DNA from: Holosporales bacterium
GTDB taxonomy: Bacteria > Pseudomonadota > Alphaproteobacteria > BNTO01
Reading direction: 5' to 3'
Assembly (NCBI GenBank): GCA_031257795.1
Contig: JAIRNW010000045.1
Location: 1-7,952, forward strand
DNA: 7,952 nucleotides
The position numbers and the translations under genes were made by a program. A model generated the notes under the pieces. That model worked only from the letters and a program-made list of their open reading frames with translations, did no database searches and was not told where the DNA came from. This document shows, in pieces, positions 1 to 6,743 of this stretch; the first letter of the stretch is position 1; each line of letters starts with the position of its first letter.

Positions 1-118
1 TTTTTGGGTACGTCGATCCGGTGCTCGAATGCTCACGTACATCTAAGTACGCTCCGCTTCTGTGCTCCGTGTCTCCTTCCCAAAATTCTGATTTTGAAGG
101 TTTCGAAAGAGGTCCAAT
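1..118 (-). repeat. RPE1-like palindromic element inside leuS (partial)
   Basis: On the minus strand the element starts with ATTGGACCTCTTTCGAAAC at 118 and runs off the left edge. It encodes residues 723-761 of LeuRS with no stop; the peptide contains EGDTEHR, then AYLDVRE, then SSTGSTY. From memory these match the peptide style of Rickettsia palindromic element RPE1, known for inserting in frame into protein genes. The DNA contains an internal hairpin: CGTAC at 36-40, loop ATCTAA, GTACG at 47-51. Bases 1-87 recur exactly at 7866-7952. Bases 78-118 form the inverted partner of the arm at 7834-7873. Assignment to the RPE1 family is recall, not a search; that it is a dispersed repeat is directly supported by the second copy. 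Confidence 0.8.
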
Positions 119-2284
119 GTCATATTCACCAGAGGCACAGTTCTCTTGCCCGCTATACACTTCATTGAGACGCTCGCAAATCCTCCATAACTTATTTGTA
201 TACCTCCACGCCCCGTCTAGCGATTCGGTATTCCAGCAAAAATCCTTATCGTACGGCGTGTCTGACATAATAAACAAACGCAGCGTGTCCGCACCGTACG
301 CGTCAATTATGTGCGTTGGCTCGACCACGTTGTTCTTGGATTTGCTCATTTTCTCAACTCTGCCCGCGGTCACTGGCTCGCCCGTTTTCTCGGACACATA
401 TGACCCATCCGGTAACCTTTTCACGTCGTCAGGAAACAGCCAGTTCCCTTTTGAGTCCTTAAAGCTTATGTGGCAAACCATGCCTTGCGTTAAAAGTGAC
501 CTGAACGGCTCGCGCGCAATGCCCATTCCAGTCCAGCAGCATCCCTTTTCCGGGCAAGCTGGCGAGCCGGCCGCATGTTCGGTTTCCGAGGTGATGTAGC
601 CGATGTCGTGCAAGGCGAATGAAAAGAAGCGCGCGTATAACAAGTGCAAGACGGCGTGCTCTATTCCGCCTATGTATAGATCGACCGGCAACCAGTGATG
701 TACGGCGGCTTTATTAATTGGCGCCTTATCATCTGGAAAGCCGCAGTATCTTAGAAAATACCACGAAGACTCGAAAAACGTGTCTAGCGTGTCGGTTTCG
801 CGTGTTGCGGGCGCCCCGCATTGCGGACAGCGCACATGCTTCCATTCTTTGTGGAAATCCAAGGGGTTTCCACTTTGATCGAAGGTCACATCGTCAGGCA
901 AAATGACTGGCAGATCCTTCTCTGGAACTGGGACGATCCCGCATTTATCGCAATGAATCATCGGGATTGGGCAGCCCCAGTATCGTTGGCGGGAGACAGT
1001 CCAATCACGTAGGCGATACATTGTTTTGCGCTCGCCGAGGTGGTGCTTTTCTGCGAAATCGATTGCCTTTTCACAGGCGTCCAACACGCTGAGGCCATCT
1101 AAGAAGGAGGAGCGCACCATCGAACCAGAAAGCTCTAGGTATGGGAGGGAGGATGAGCCGTCGTTTGGATCTATAACTGAAGTTATTTCGAGGCCGTACT
1201 TTTGGGCGAAATCGAAATCCCGCTCGTCGTGCGCTGGGCAGCCGAAAACTGCGCCGGTTCCATATTCCATCAACACAAAATTCGCGATGAAGACTTTCAC
1301 GTGCTTGTCTGGGGCGAACGGATTTTTTACCAAAACGCCTGTGTCGAACCCCATCTTTTCAGCTGTGCTTATGGCGCTTTCGGTTGCTTGTATTTTTTTG
1401 CATTCCTCAACAAACGCGGCCACTTTGCTGTCTTTCCCCGCTAAGGAAACGGCCAGCGGGTGTTCTGGGGCGATGGCACAAAAACTGGCTCCGAAGAGGG
1501 TTTCTGGGCGGGTTGTGAATACGGCGAGGCCGCGTTCGTTGGAGGGCGCCTCGCCTGCAAACTCGAAGACAATCTCTAGGCCGTAGGCTTTTCCGATCCA
1601 TTTTTCCTGCATTGTCAGGACTTTTTCGGGCCAGCCGGGGATGCCTTTAGAGATGTCTGCGTGTAGCGAATCTAGGCTTGCGAGGAGTTCGTCTGCGTAG
1701 GCGGTTATCCGGAGGCACCAATGAGGGAGCATTTTTTTTACGACGGGGACCCCAGAGCGCCAGCCGCAGCCGTCTATAACTTGCTCGTTTGCTAGGACGG
1801 TGTTTTCGACGGGGTCCCAGTTCACTATTGTGTTTCTGCGATACACGAGGCCTTTTTTGAAGAAATCCAAAAAGATTTTTTGCTCTGCGCCGTAATACTC
1901 TGCTTTGTGGGTTGCTATTTCGCGCTGCCAGTCGTATGAGAACCCCATGTTAACCAGGGTTTTTTTCATTGCGGCGATGTTGTTGTTCGTCCAAATTTTT
2001 GGGTGTGTTCCGTGCTTCATCGCGGCGTTTTCTGCGGGCATGCCGAAGGAGTCCCAGCCCATTGGGTGGAAAACGGAAAAGCCTTGCGCCTTTTTGAACC
2101 TCGCGATGACGTCGCCGATTATGTAGTTGCGGAGGTGCCCCATGTGTAGGTTTCCTGAGGGATACGGGAGCATCTCGAGAACGTATAGCTTTTTCGCGGC
2201 GTCCTCTATTGGAGGGGTTAGATCGGAATCATTTTCGGTCCAGAAACCGCGCCATTTCTCTTCGACCTTTTTAAAATTATACAT
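1..2284 (-). CDS. leuS: Leucyl-tRNA synthetase, 3' end cut by window edge
   Basis: Cytoplasmic class I aminoacyl-tRNA synthetase that charges tRNA-Leu with leucine. The 761 visible codons show the HIGH-type motif HMGH (residues 47-50), the CP1 editing domain with TTRPETLFG (about 257-265) and the conserved HDERD near 350, two CxxC pairs of a zinc-ribbon-like insert (about 445 and 487), the SRQRYWG stretch, and KMSKS at 645-649. Bacterial LeuRS is usually about 820-880 residues, so most of the anticodon-binding and C-terminal domains are off the window. The reading frame is open to base 1. From residue 723 the protein is encoded by a palindromic repeat inserted in frame, just after the first anticodon-domain helix. 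The start is the ATG at 2284; no strong Shine-Dalgarno precedes it (GTGGTGG lies just upstream). It lies 120 bases downstream of the lipoprotein gene on the same strand. The identification is seen directly in the motifs; whether the enzyme tolerates the insert is inferred. Confidence 0.96.
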   Translation of the reverse strand, partial: MYNFKKVEEKWRGFWTENDSDLTPPIEDAAKKLYVLEMLPYPSGNLHMGHLRNYIIGDVIARFKKAQGFSVFHPMGWDSFGMPAENAAMKHGTHPKIWTNNNIAAMKKTLVNMGFSYDWQREIATHKAEYYGAEQKIFLDFFKKGLVYRRNTIVNWDPVENTVLANEQVIDGCGWRSGVPVVKKMLPHWCLRITAYADELLASLDSLHADISKGIPGWPEKVLTMQEKWIGKAYGLEIVFEFAGEAPSNERGLAVFTTRPETLFGASFCAIAPEHPLAVSLAGKDSKVAAFVEECKKIQATESAISTAEKMGFDTGVLVKNPFAPDKHVKVFIANFVLMEYGTGAVFGCPAHDERDFDFAQKYGLEITSVIDPNDGSSSLPYLELSGSMVRSSFLDGLSVLDACEKAIDFAEKHHLGERKTMYRLRDWTVSRQRYWGCPIPMIHCDKCGIVPVPEKDLPVILPDDVTFDQSGNPLDFHKEWKHVRCPQCGAPATRETDTLDTFFESSWYFLRYCGFPDDKAPINKAAVHHWLPVDLYIGGIEHAVLHLLYARFFSFALHDIGYITSETEHAAGSPACPEKGCCWTGMGIAREPFRSLLTQGMVCHISFKDSKGNWLFPDDVKRLPDGSYVSEKTGEPVTAGRVEKMSKSKNNVVEPTHIIDAYGADTLRLFIMSDTPYDKDFCWNTESLDGAWRYTNKLWRICERLNEVYSGQENCASGEYDIGPLSKPSKSEFWEGDTEHRSGAYLDVREHSSTGSTYPK

Positions 2285-2357
2285 GCACCACCACTATGTG
2301 AAAACTCGCAACAACACAGGGATACTAACACACCACGGATGCCGAACACTACACTCC

Positions 2358-2376
2358 GGTTCCTTTTGAAGGATCC
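2358..2376 (-). terminator. Possible weak hairpin between the lipoprotein gene and leuS
   Basis: GGTTCCTT, loop TTG, AAGGATCC forms an 8-bp stem with one T-T mismatch just after the lipoprotein stop codon. No run of U follows on either strand, so it is not a typical rho-independent terminator. It could be a processing or attenuation hairpin, or chance. Nothing else stands out in the 120-bp gap. Confidence 0.2.
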
Positions 2377-2404
2377 TCAATTTAAATCTTATGTTAACGT
2401 GTTC

Positions 2405-3448
2405 TTACTTTGCGGGAGATTTTTTCCTGGCACGTTCCTCGGCAATAAATTTCCTCCAAGCCTTCAGCTTAGTTTCTGAGTTAGATGTGCTTCCTTTCCC
2501 AGTAGTAAAGATGCTGCTTATAAGCGTCTTCAACAGAGCTAACAGACTCATCTCCTGAACAACAACATCGATCACCCTCAGATTCTCCGTACAAAGCACG
2601 ACAACCGAAATGTCAGATTTTTCGTCTGCCCCTCCCTTGGCGCTTATCACGAACTTTTTTATTCTCTGGCTCACTTTTTCTTCTTTTATCGATTGTATCG
2701 ACACATCTTTGATGAACGGCACGTATGAGCCGATGTGTGTTGTCAAGAAGAATAGCCAGTCCTTATTGATTGCTGCCTTTAAATCCTTAGAAAACCCGGA
2801 AAAGGCCTTGCCAAACCCCCTGCTTTTCGCGATATCTGTTGCAACGTTTTTAGACACCCAATTATACAAATCATTGTCTTTGAGCTGTTGTAATTCTTGT
2901 ATTTTAGCCTTTATCTTATCGATATCCGTTCCTTTTCCAGCTTGCGCCTTCTTTTTTTGATCGGCCTGTTTGGTAGCGGCGACTTTTTTCTTGCTTTCTG
3001 CCTGTTTCTGGTTGTTTTTAGCTTTAGCGGACTTTTCCTTTGCTTTTGCGCTCTTGGAATTCTCGCTTACTTTTTTGGCATCATCCTGTTTGCTGGCTGA
3101 AGCGTCATCTCCTTCGGCTTTACTTCCTGAGCTCTCTTTCCCTTCGGAAGCGGCATCAGATGAACCGGCGGCTGGCTCAACTGATTTTTTGCCTGCTTCT
3201 TGTTTTGCCCCACCTCTCGCTTTCTTCTGCGACTTTTTGCCTGCTGTTTTCTTTTCCCGCGTACTGACCTTTTTGCGCTTTGTTGTTTCCTTAGGCTTGC
3301 TATCCTCTTCTTCCTTTTGCGCAGAGTTTTCCGAGTTCTCTCCTATTTTTGGTTGTTCAGCCGGCTGCTTTTTTGTTTCCTCACAACCGGTAAGAAAGGA
3401 GAAAAGCACCATAACAACGCACATCACACATTTAGAAAAATAAAACAT
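2405..3448 (-). CDS. Lys/Ala-rich lipoprotein with possible MlaC-like C-terminal domain
   Basis: The 347-residue product begins with a short basic start, a hydrophobic segment (residues 8-19) and the lipobox LTGC, with Cys22 as the predicted lipidated residue, so it should be a membrane-anchored lipoprotein facing the periplasm. Residues 23-173 are low complexity, dominated by Lys, Glu, Ala and Ser, probably a disordered linker. Residues 174-347 look folded. The segment around 265-315, with VISAKGG, a short beta-rich stretch, NLRVIDVVVQEMSLL and a following helix, recalls the end of the MlaC/Ttg2D phospholipid-carrier fold (usual pattern WkvyDv..eGvSL). That assignment is tentative. No clear Shine-Dalgarno precedes the ATG at 3448; it is kept because it gives a complete lipoprotein signal. 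It sits between a Sel1 gene and leuS, all on the minus strand, and may be co-transcribed with leuS. The gene and the lipobox are clear; its function is not known. Confidence 0.85.
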   Translation of the reverse strand: MFYFSKCVMCVVMVLFSFLTGCEETKKQPAEQPKIGENSENSAQKEEEDSKPKETTKRKKVSTREKKTAGKKSQKKARGGAKQEAGKKSVEPAAGSSDAASEGKESSGSKAEGDDASASKQDDAKKVSENSKSAKAKEKSAKAKNNQKQAESKKKVAATKQADQKKKAQAGKGTDIDKIKAKIQELQQLKDNDLYNWVSKNVATDIAKSRGFGKAFSGFSKDLKAAINKDWLFFLTTHIGSYVPFIKDVSIQSIKEEKVSQRIKKFVISAKGGADEKSDISVVVLCTENLRVIDVVVQEMSLLALLKTLISSIFTTGKGSTSNSETKLKAWRKFIAEERARKKSPAK

Positions 3449-3481
3449 AACAGAACAGAGAGAAAAACCCCGACTATGAAC

Positions 3482-3510
3482 AGTTTAGAAGATCAATTTT
3501 TACTTTGCAA
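3482..3510 (-). promoter_or_regulatory. Candidate promoter for the lipoprotein gene
   Basis: On the minus strand TTGCAA (3510-3505), a 17-base spacer and TAAACT (3487-3482) resemble a sigma-70 promoter, each box matching 4 of 6 consensus bases. Transcription would start near 3475, giving a leader of about 27 bases before the ATG at 3448. AT-rich sequence makes such matches common, so confidence is modest. Confidence 0.35.
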
Positions 3511-3540
3511 CAGTTTTGTATACTCAAACGCAAAAGAATT

Positions 3541-3559
3541 GTTTCGAAAGAGGTCCAAT
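3541..3559. repeat. 19-bp end fragment of the palindromic element
   Basis: GTTTCGAAAGAGGTCCAAT here is identical to bases 100-118, the outer end of the element in leuS, and differs by one base from the reverse complement of the arm beginning at 7834. The rest of the element is absent on both sides. It lies in the 155-bp gap between the Sel1 gene and the lipoprotein gene and looks like a remnant of a decayed or excised copy. Confidence 0.6.
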
Positions 3560-3603
3560 CCCTTGCCCGAACATATCCTTTTAGTAGAAAGCTTAACTCA
3601 TCC

Positions 3604-4635
3604 TCAAAAAGGCAGAAACCTCCGTAATCCGCGTCTTTTGAATAACCTCTGATATTTCTCTTGTGCTCGTGGGTACCCAGCATCTGCTGCCATTTTCAGG
3701 TAGCGCCTCCCCTCTGCTTTATCTATAGGAACTCCTTTCCCATTGAGCAATATCTTGGCAAGTTCATATTGTGCTCGTGGGTGCCCAGCATCTGCTGCCA
3801 TTTTCAGGTAGCGCCTCCCCTCTGCTTGGTCCATAGGAACACCGTCCTTCTTGAGCAACATCTTGGCAAATTCGTATTGTGCTCTTAGATTCCCACTGGC
3901 CATCACCATTTTCAGGTAGCGTTCGCCCTCTGCGTTATTTACGGGAGCGCCATTCCCCTTGAACAACATGTAGGCGTAGATGAGTTGTGCACACGCAGCA
4001 CCGCCATCTGCGATAATTTTCATATAACGTGCCATATTATCCACAGGAACATCCTCTCCATAGAGCACACGAATGACGTGAATCGATTGATCCGCTGCCT
4101 CCACATCATTATCTGCTTCAAATGCTTCAAATTCTAAATCTGGAACTTCTCCATATCCTTTTGAGAGCGATAGTTTGCTGTTGGTGGCGTCTGCGCCTAT
4201 TGTCTGATCCGCCTCTCCACCTAACCGCACCTCTTCTGGCATGCTCTGAAACGATAATTCTGCCTCATTTGTTGTGGAATTAGGAGTTTGAGGGAAGTCA
4301 GTGAAGTTCAATTTAACATTGCTCCCATTAGTCGCAAAAGGGCTTGTCTGACCGCGCACTCCTCCTCCAAAGCTTACTCCTCCCAAGTTCACTTCCGTTT
4401 CCGTGTTCGTAACTAAAACTTGCCTCCCGTCTTCCATTTGTACAGGAAACGTTGGACTGACGGACGTAGTAGTAACACCACGGGCAGTCGCAGCACTGGT
4501 CGGAGCTGCTGGGTCAGTTAGGGGATTCCCAATTATGCCAGCTCCTGCGTTCTGCCCTATCAACGATTCCCCAGAATGCGCTGCCTGCAAACAAGGCAAA
4601 ACGCTAATTAATAAAAACAACTTTAAATACTCCAT
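3604..4635 (-). CDS. Secreted Sel1-repeat (TPR-like) protein
   Basis: The 343-residue product has an N-terminal signal peptide (residues 1-19, hydrophobic LFLLISVLP, likely cleavage after QAA or nearby). Residues 20-183 are a low-complexity Gly/Thr/Ser/Asn-rich region. From about 185 come Sel1-like repeats of 36 residues: a partial unit to 215, full units at about 216-251, 252-287 and 288-323, then a short tail. Each repeat carries AEGxRYLKM followed by AxAGxxRAQ, the Sel1 pattern that forms alpha-alpha solenoids used in protein binding; in intracellular bacteria such proteins often contact host or envelope partners. The start is placed at 4635 and not at the upstream ATG at 4680, because a good -10 box lies at 4672-4667 and AAGGG precedes the 4635 ATG. 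The promoter, leader and signal peptide resemble those of the gene at 7668, although the mature parts differ. The actual partner is unknown. Confidence 0.88.
   Translation of the reverse strand: MEYLKLFLLISVLPCLQAAHSGESLIGQNAGAGIIGNPLTDPAAPTSAATARGVTTTSVSPTFPVQMEDGRQVLVTNTETEVNLGGVSFGGGVRGQTSPFATNGSNVKLNFTDFPQTPNSTTNEAELSFQSMPEEVRLGGEADQTIGADATNSKLSLSKGYGEVPDLEFEAFEADNDVEAADQSIHVIRVLYGEDVPVDNMARYMKIIADGGAACAQLIYAYMLFKGNGAPVNNAEGERYLKMVMASGNLRAQYEFAKMLLKKDGVPMDQAEGRRYLKMAADAGHPRAQYELAKILLNGKGVPIDKAEGRRYLKMAADAGYPRAQEKYQRLFKRRGLRRFLPF
3661..3827 (-). repeat. Near-identical 108-bp-period repeats inside the Sel1 gene
   Basis: Bases 3661-3719 and 3769-3827 match at 58 of 59 positions and are spaced by 108 bases, which is one 36-residue Sel1 unit. 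The other units of the gene are much more diverged in DNA. This points to recent unit duplication or gene conversion and makes the gene prone to gain or loss of repeats. Confidence 0.85.
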
Positions 4636-4666
4636 GATTTTTCCCTTGGCAAATAACCACAAATAC

Positions 4667-4695
4667 ATTATAGTTGTCATTATTTAAAAAAGCAA
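4667..4695 (-). promoter_or_regulatory. Sigma-70-type promoter of the Sel1 gene
   Basis: On the minus strand TTGCTT (4695-4690), exactly 17 bases of spacer, and a perfect TATAAT (4672-4667). The start of transcription would fall near 4660, leaving about 25 bases before the ATG at 4635, with AAGGG as ribosome binding site. This decides against the longer reading starting at 4680. Confidence 0.7.
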
Positions 4696-4707
4696 GGCAA
4701 AAATTAA

Positions 4708-4719
4708 TGTGAATTCACA
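4708..4719. promoter_or_regulatory. 12-bp perfect palindrome in the divergent intergenic region
   Basis: TGTGAATTCACA is fully self-complementary and lies upstream of the Sel1 promoter -35 box (4690-4695) and about 90 bases upstream of the porin gene start. Its position between two divergent genes suits an operator for a dimeric regulator, but only one copy is seen and no regulator is encoded here. I could not define a convincing porin promoter; TAATAT at 4751-4756 is a possible -10 without a good -35. Confidence 0.3.
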
Positions 4720-4808
4720 CTGATAAAACTAAGCATCTTGTTTTTTCAGCTAATATACGTAACTCTTTACTTTAATAGGGGGAGAATTTTGGTGGAAGAT
4801 CATCGAGA

Positions 4809-6743
4809 ATGGGGGCTCGTTTTTCATTACTAATAAAACACTGCAGTTTGGCGGGGACTAAAGTCTTTGTGATTTTGTGTGCTCTGTTTACGGCTGATGA
4901 GCTGTGTAGCGCTGAATCAGAGCCACAACCGGTTTTACAACAGCCCTCTGTTCGTGCTTCAGTTGCGAAAAAAAAGAAAGCAAAAAAAACACAAAATTCA
5001 AAGAAGTCGAAAAAGCCGCAGCAAGCAGCGCCTATAAAAAAAACTGGCGACAAAGAGGAGGGCAGAGCGGCGAACGCGGAGCAACCAAAAGCTGCCCCCC
5101 CCCCAAAAAACATAAACTCCGATGACACAGACGAAAATGCAGATATATTCAATTTCGGATACATCGGCGGCGTGAGTAATGTTGTCCAGGCCACGGAGTC
5201 CGTTCTGCTCAACATCGCTTCAAAACGTAGCAACGCAGACGTAGCGCAGCAAGAGCCCGCTATAGTGCAGGGCAGGGGGCCTTCGCAAAAAGCTAGCGGC
5301 AAAGCAGCCCAGGCCGCCGCAAAACCAAAGAGAGGCGCAGCCGTCGCAGAACTTGTGGATATTGAAACGATCTCCAAGCAGCAAAAGCGCTTCTCCGAAG
5401 AATTCGTCTCCGTCAAAAAAGACGCTCCAAAACCGGCGTCTTTAGTGTTAGAAATTCCTCCGGTAAAAGCAACAGGTGAGAGCGCTCAAAAAGAGAAATC
5501 CGCGCCAGAAGCTGCCACAATTCCAGCCAGCACCTACAATGCCCTCCCGGTTTCCGTCATAAAAACAACAGAGTCCCCAAAGTTTTCTCTTAGCGGAGAT
5601 TGCTGCTCTTATGTGGGAACGGTGCGGCAAGACAACTCCAACGGATCAAAAGACGGAGATTGCCATATGGGATGGGGCTGGGCCGACTTGTGCTGTGAAG
5701 CTGTGGCGAACTTAGGCAAAGAGTCAACGTGCAAGTTCGCATCAACATGCGAGTTCCCATCGTCAACACTTGGTGTGAAGGAGCTTTACTTCGAGTTCGC
5801 AACGCCGTACGGAACGATGGTGGTTGGCGACGTGAAGGGGCCGGATGGTACGACACTAGAGGATGGGTCTGTTATGGTCGGGGGAACTGGCGGAACGGAC
5901 GGCTCCTTCTGCGACATGTTTAATATGCCGCCGGGCATCCCCAACTTCCAGCACCTGAGCGGCTACTCGAAGAGGGCCACAAAGGTCGCTTATTACTCCC
6001 CTAGGGTGTCCGGCTTGCAGCTCGCGCTCGGCTATTCCCCGAATCCGAACCACTTCGGCTGGGGAGGCATGGGAGACAGGGATTACAGCGGTGGAGCGGA
6101 CGATAGTTTGTTCTCGGCTGACGGCATGAGTAAGCGCAACAACGTGACAGTTGGTCTCAATTTTTCTAAAGCAACTGACAACGTGGAGTTAAAAACGGCG
6201 GTTGTTGCCCTTAATGAAAAAACGACAATCTCTATACCAATTAATCGTGAAATATCAGACAAGTCTGGGTATGGCTTGCAAGGATTGAGTGTGAATAGGG
6301 AGATTCCTCTGAATTCAGGCCCATCATATCAGGCGAGTGCCTCATTAAGATACAAGAACGTAACGCTCGCAACGGGCTGGATCAATAATGGCTCTCTGAA
6401 TTTGCCGAGCTCTGTAGAAGAGGCGGCGGTTCTGAGCAATTATGGGCTGCCCCGCGGGGACAGCGGGAGAGTTTGGAATGTTGGTGGAAAGTGCTCGTTT
6501 GGGGCCATGGAGGTGGGGATTGCGTACAATAAGGCTAAACGCAATATTACTGAGATGGACGCAACGGAATGTGCGGTTACGTCCGCAACTGTTGAGTGCA
6601 CGGTTACCCCCGGCTTGAAGCTTTTTATGGAAGCCAACCGCATCAAAGCACAAGCCTCGGCGCGAACGGCGGCTTTGTATGGGGATAGCATGCGCGCCAA
6701 CAGCGGAACAACAATAATGATTGGCTCGAAAATATGTTTTTAA
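4809..6743 (+). CDS. Predicted outer-membrane porin with long low-complexity N-terminal extension
   Basis: The 644-residue product has an N-terminal export signal with hydrophobic core VFVILCALFTA and probable cleavage after CSA (residue 35). Residues 36-258 are rich in Lys, Ala, Gln and Pro. From about 259 the sequence looks like a gram-negative porin barrel: FSLSGD at its start, ELYFEFATPYGTMVVGDVKG (325-344), KVAYYSPRVSGLQLALGYSP (392-411), alternating beta strands, and a last strand TTIMIGSKICF ending in Phe, as required for barrel assembly. Family porins are usually 350-450 residues, so the barrel length is normal and the 220-residue extension is extra. The barrel has many Cys (265, 266, 285, 295, 296, 308, 314, 368 and four later), unusual for a porin. 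Only one in-frame ATG is available; GGTGG lies 13 bases upstream, a weak site. The role is probably passive solute diffusion across the outer membrane. The extension might bind peptidoglycan or another envelope partner, which is inference. Confidence 0.82.
   Translation: MGARFSLLIKHCSLAGTKVFVILCALFTADELCSAESEPQPVLQQPSVRASVAKKKKAKKTQNSKKSKKPQQAAPIKKTGDKEEGRAANAEQPKAAPPPKNINSDDTDENADIFNFGYIGGVSNVVQATESVLLNIASKRSNADVAQQEPAIVQGRGPSQKASGKAAQAAAKPKRGAAVAELVDIETISKQQKRFSEEFVSVKKDAPKPASLVLEIPPVKATGESAQKEKSAPEAATIPASTYNALPVSVIKTTESPKFSLSGDCCSYVGTVRQDNSNGSKDGDCHMGWGWADLCCEAVANLGKESTCKFASTCEFPSSTLGVKELYFEFATPYGTMVVGDVKGPDGTTLEDGSVMVGGTGGTDGSFCDMFNMPPGIPNFQHLSGYSKRATKVAYYSPRVSGLQLALGYSPNPNHFGWGGMGDRDYSGGADDSLFSADGMSKRNNVTVGLNFSKATDNVELKTAVVALNEKTTISIPINREISDKSGYGLQGLSVNREIPLNSGPSYQASASLRYKNVTLATGWINNGSLNLPSSVEEAAVLSNYGLPRGDSGRVWNVGGKCSFGAMEVGIAYNKAKRNITEMDATECAVTSATVECTVTPGLKLFMEANRIKAQASARTAALYGDSMRANSGTTIMIGSKICF
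4968..5110 (+). repeat. Homopolymer tracts in the porin gene (A8, A8, A8, C10-A6)
   Basis: Runs of eight A lie at 4968-4975, 4982-4989 and 5036-5043, and ten C at 5095-5104 directly followed by six A. All are inside the coding sequence upstream of the barrel. Loss or gain of one base would shift the frame and abolish the porin. This is the layout of slippage-driven on/off switching, but could also be sequencing-error-prone neutral sequence. Confidence 0.75.

Noticed and set aside
1..118. CRISPR repeat or transposon end with transposase
   Set aside because: There are only two partial copies plus one end fragment, no spacer spacing and no transposase in the window; the structure fits a non-autonomous palindromic element.
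21..599. 192-codon plus-strand open frame over the element and leuS end
   Set aside because: It is the antisense of leuS and of the palindromic element; the minus strand carries the synthetase motifs.
1026..1586. 186-codon plus-strand open frame
   Set aside because: It lies wholly antisense to well-conserved leuS and shows no domain or ribosome site.
2970..3443. 157-codon plus-strand open frame rich in Phe, Leu and Ser
   Set aside because: It is the reverse complement of the Lys/Ala/Glu-rich linker of the lipoprotein gene, which produces such an apparent hydrophobic frame.
3474..3683. 69-codon minus-strand open frame across the end of the Sel1 gene
   Set aside because: It overlaps the last repeats in another frame, has no ribosome site and includes the element remnant; it is a shadow frame. 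I considered it as the original C-terminus after a frameshift but found no supporting domain pattern.
4636..4680. Longer N-terminus of the Sel1 protein from ATG at 4680
   Set aside because: The -10 box at 4672-4667 lies inside this extension, and the ATG at 4635 has a ribosome site and yields a clean signal peptide.
4792..4833. Short upstream frame (GTG, 13 codons) with AGGGGGAG seven bases before it, overlapping the porin start
   Set aside because: The ribosome site is attractive, but the frame is very short, uses GTG and shows no leader-peptide signature; it may only be chance purine-rich sequence.
4772..5416. 214-codon minus-strand open frame
   Set aside because: It is antisense to the Lys/Ala-rich extension of the porin gene; runs of Phe and Ala mirror Lys and Ala codons, and the porin frame continues into a recognisable barrel.
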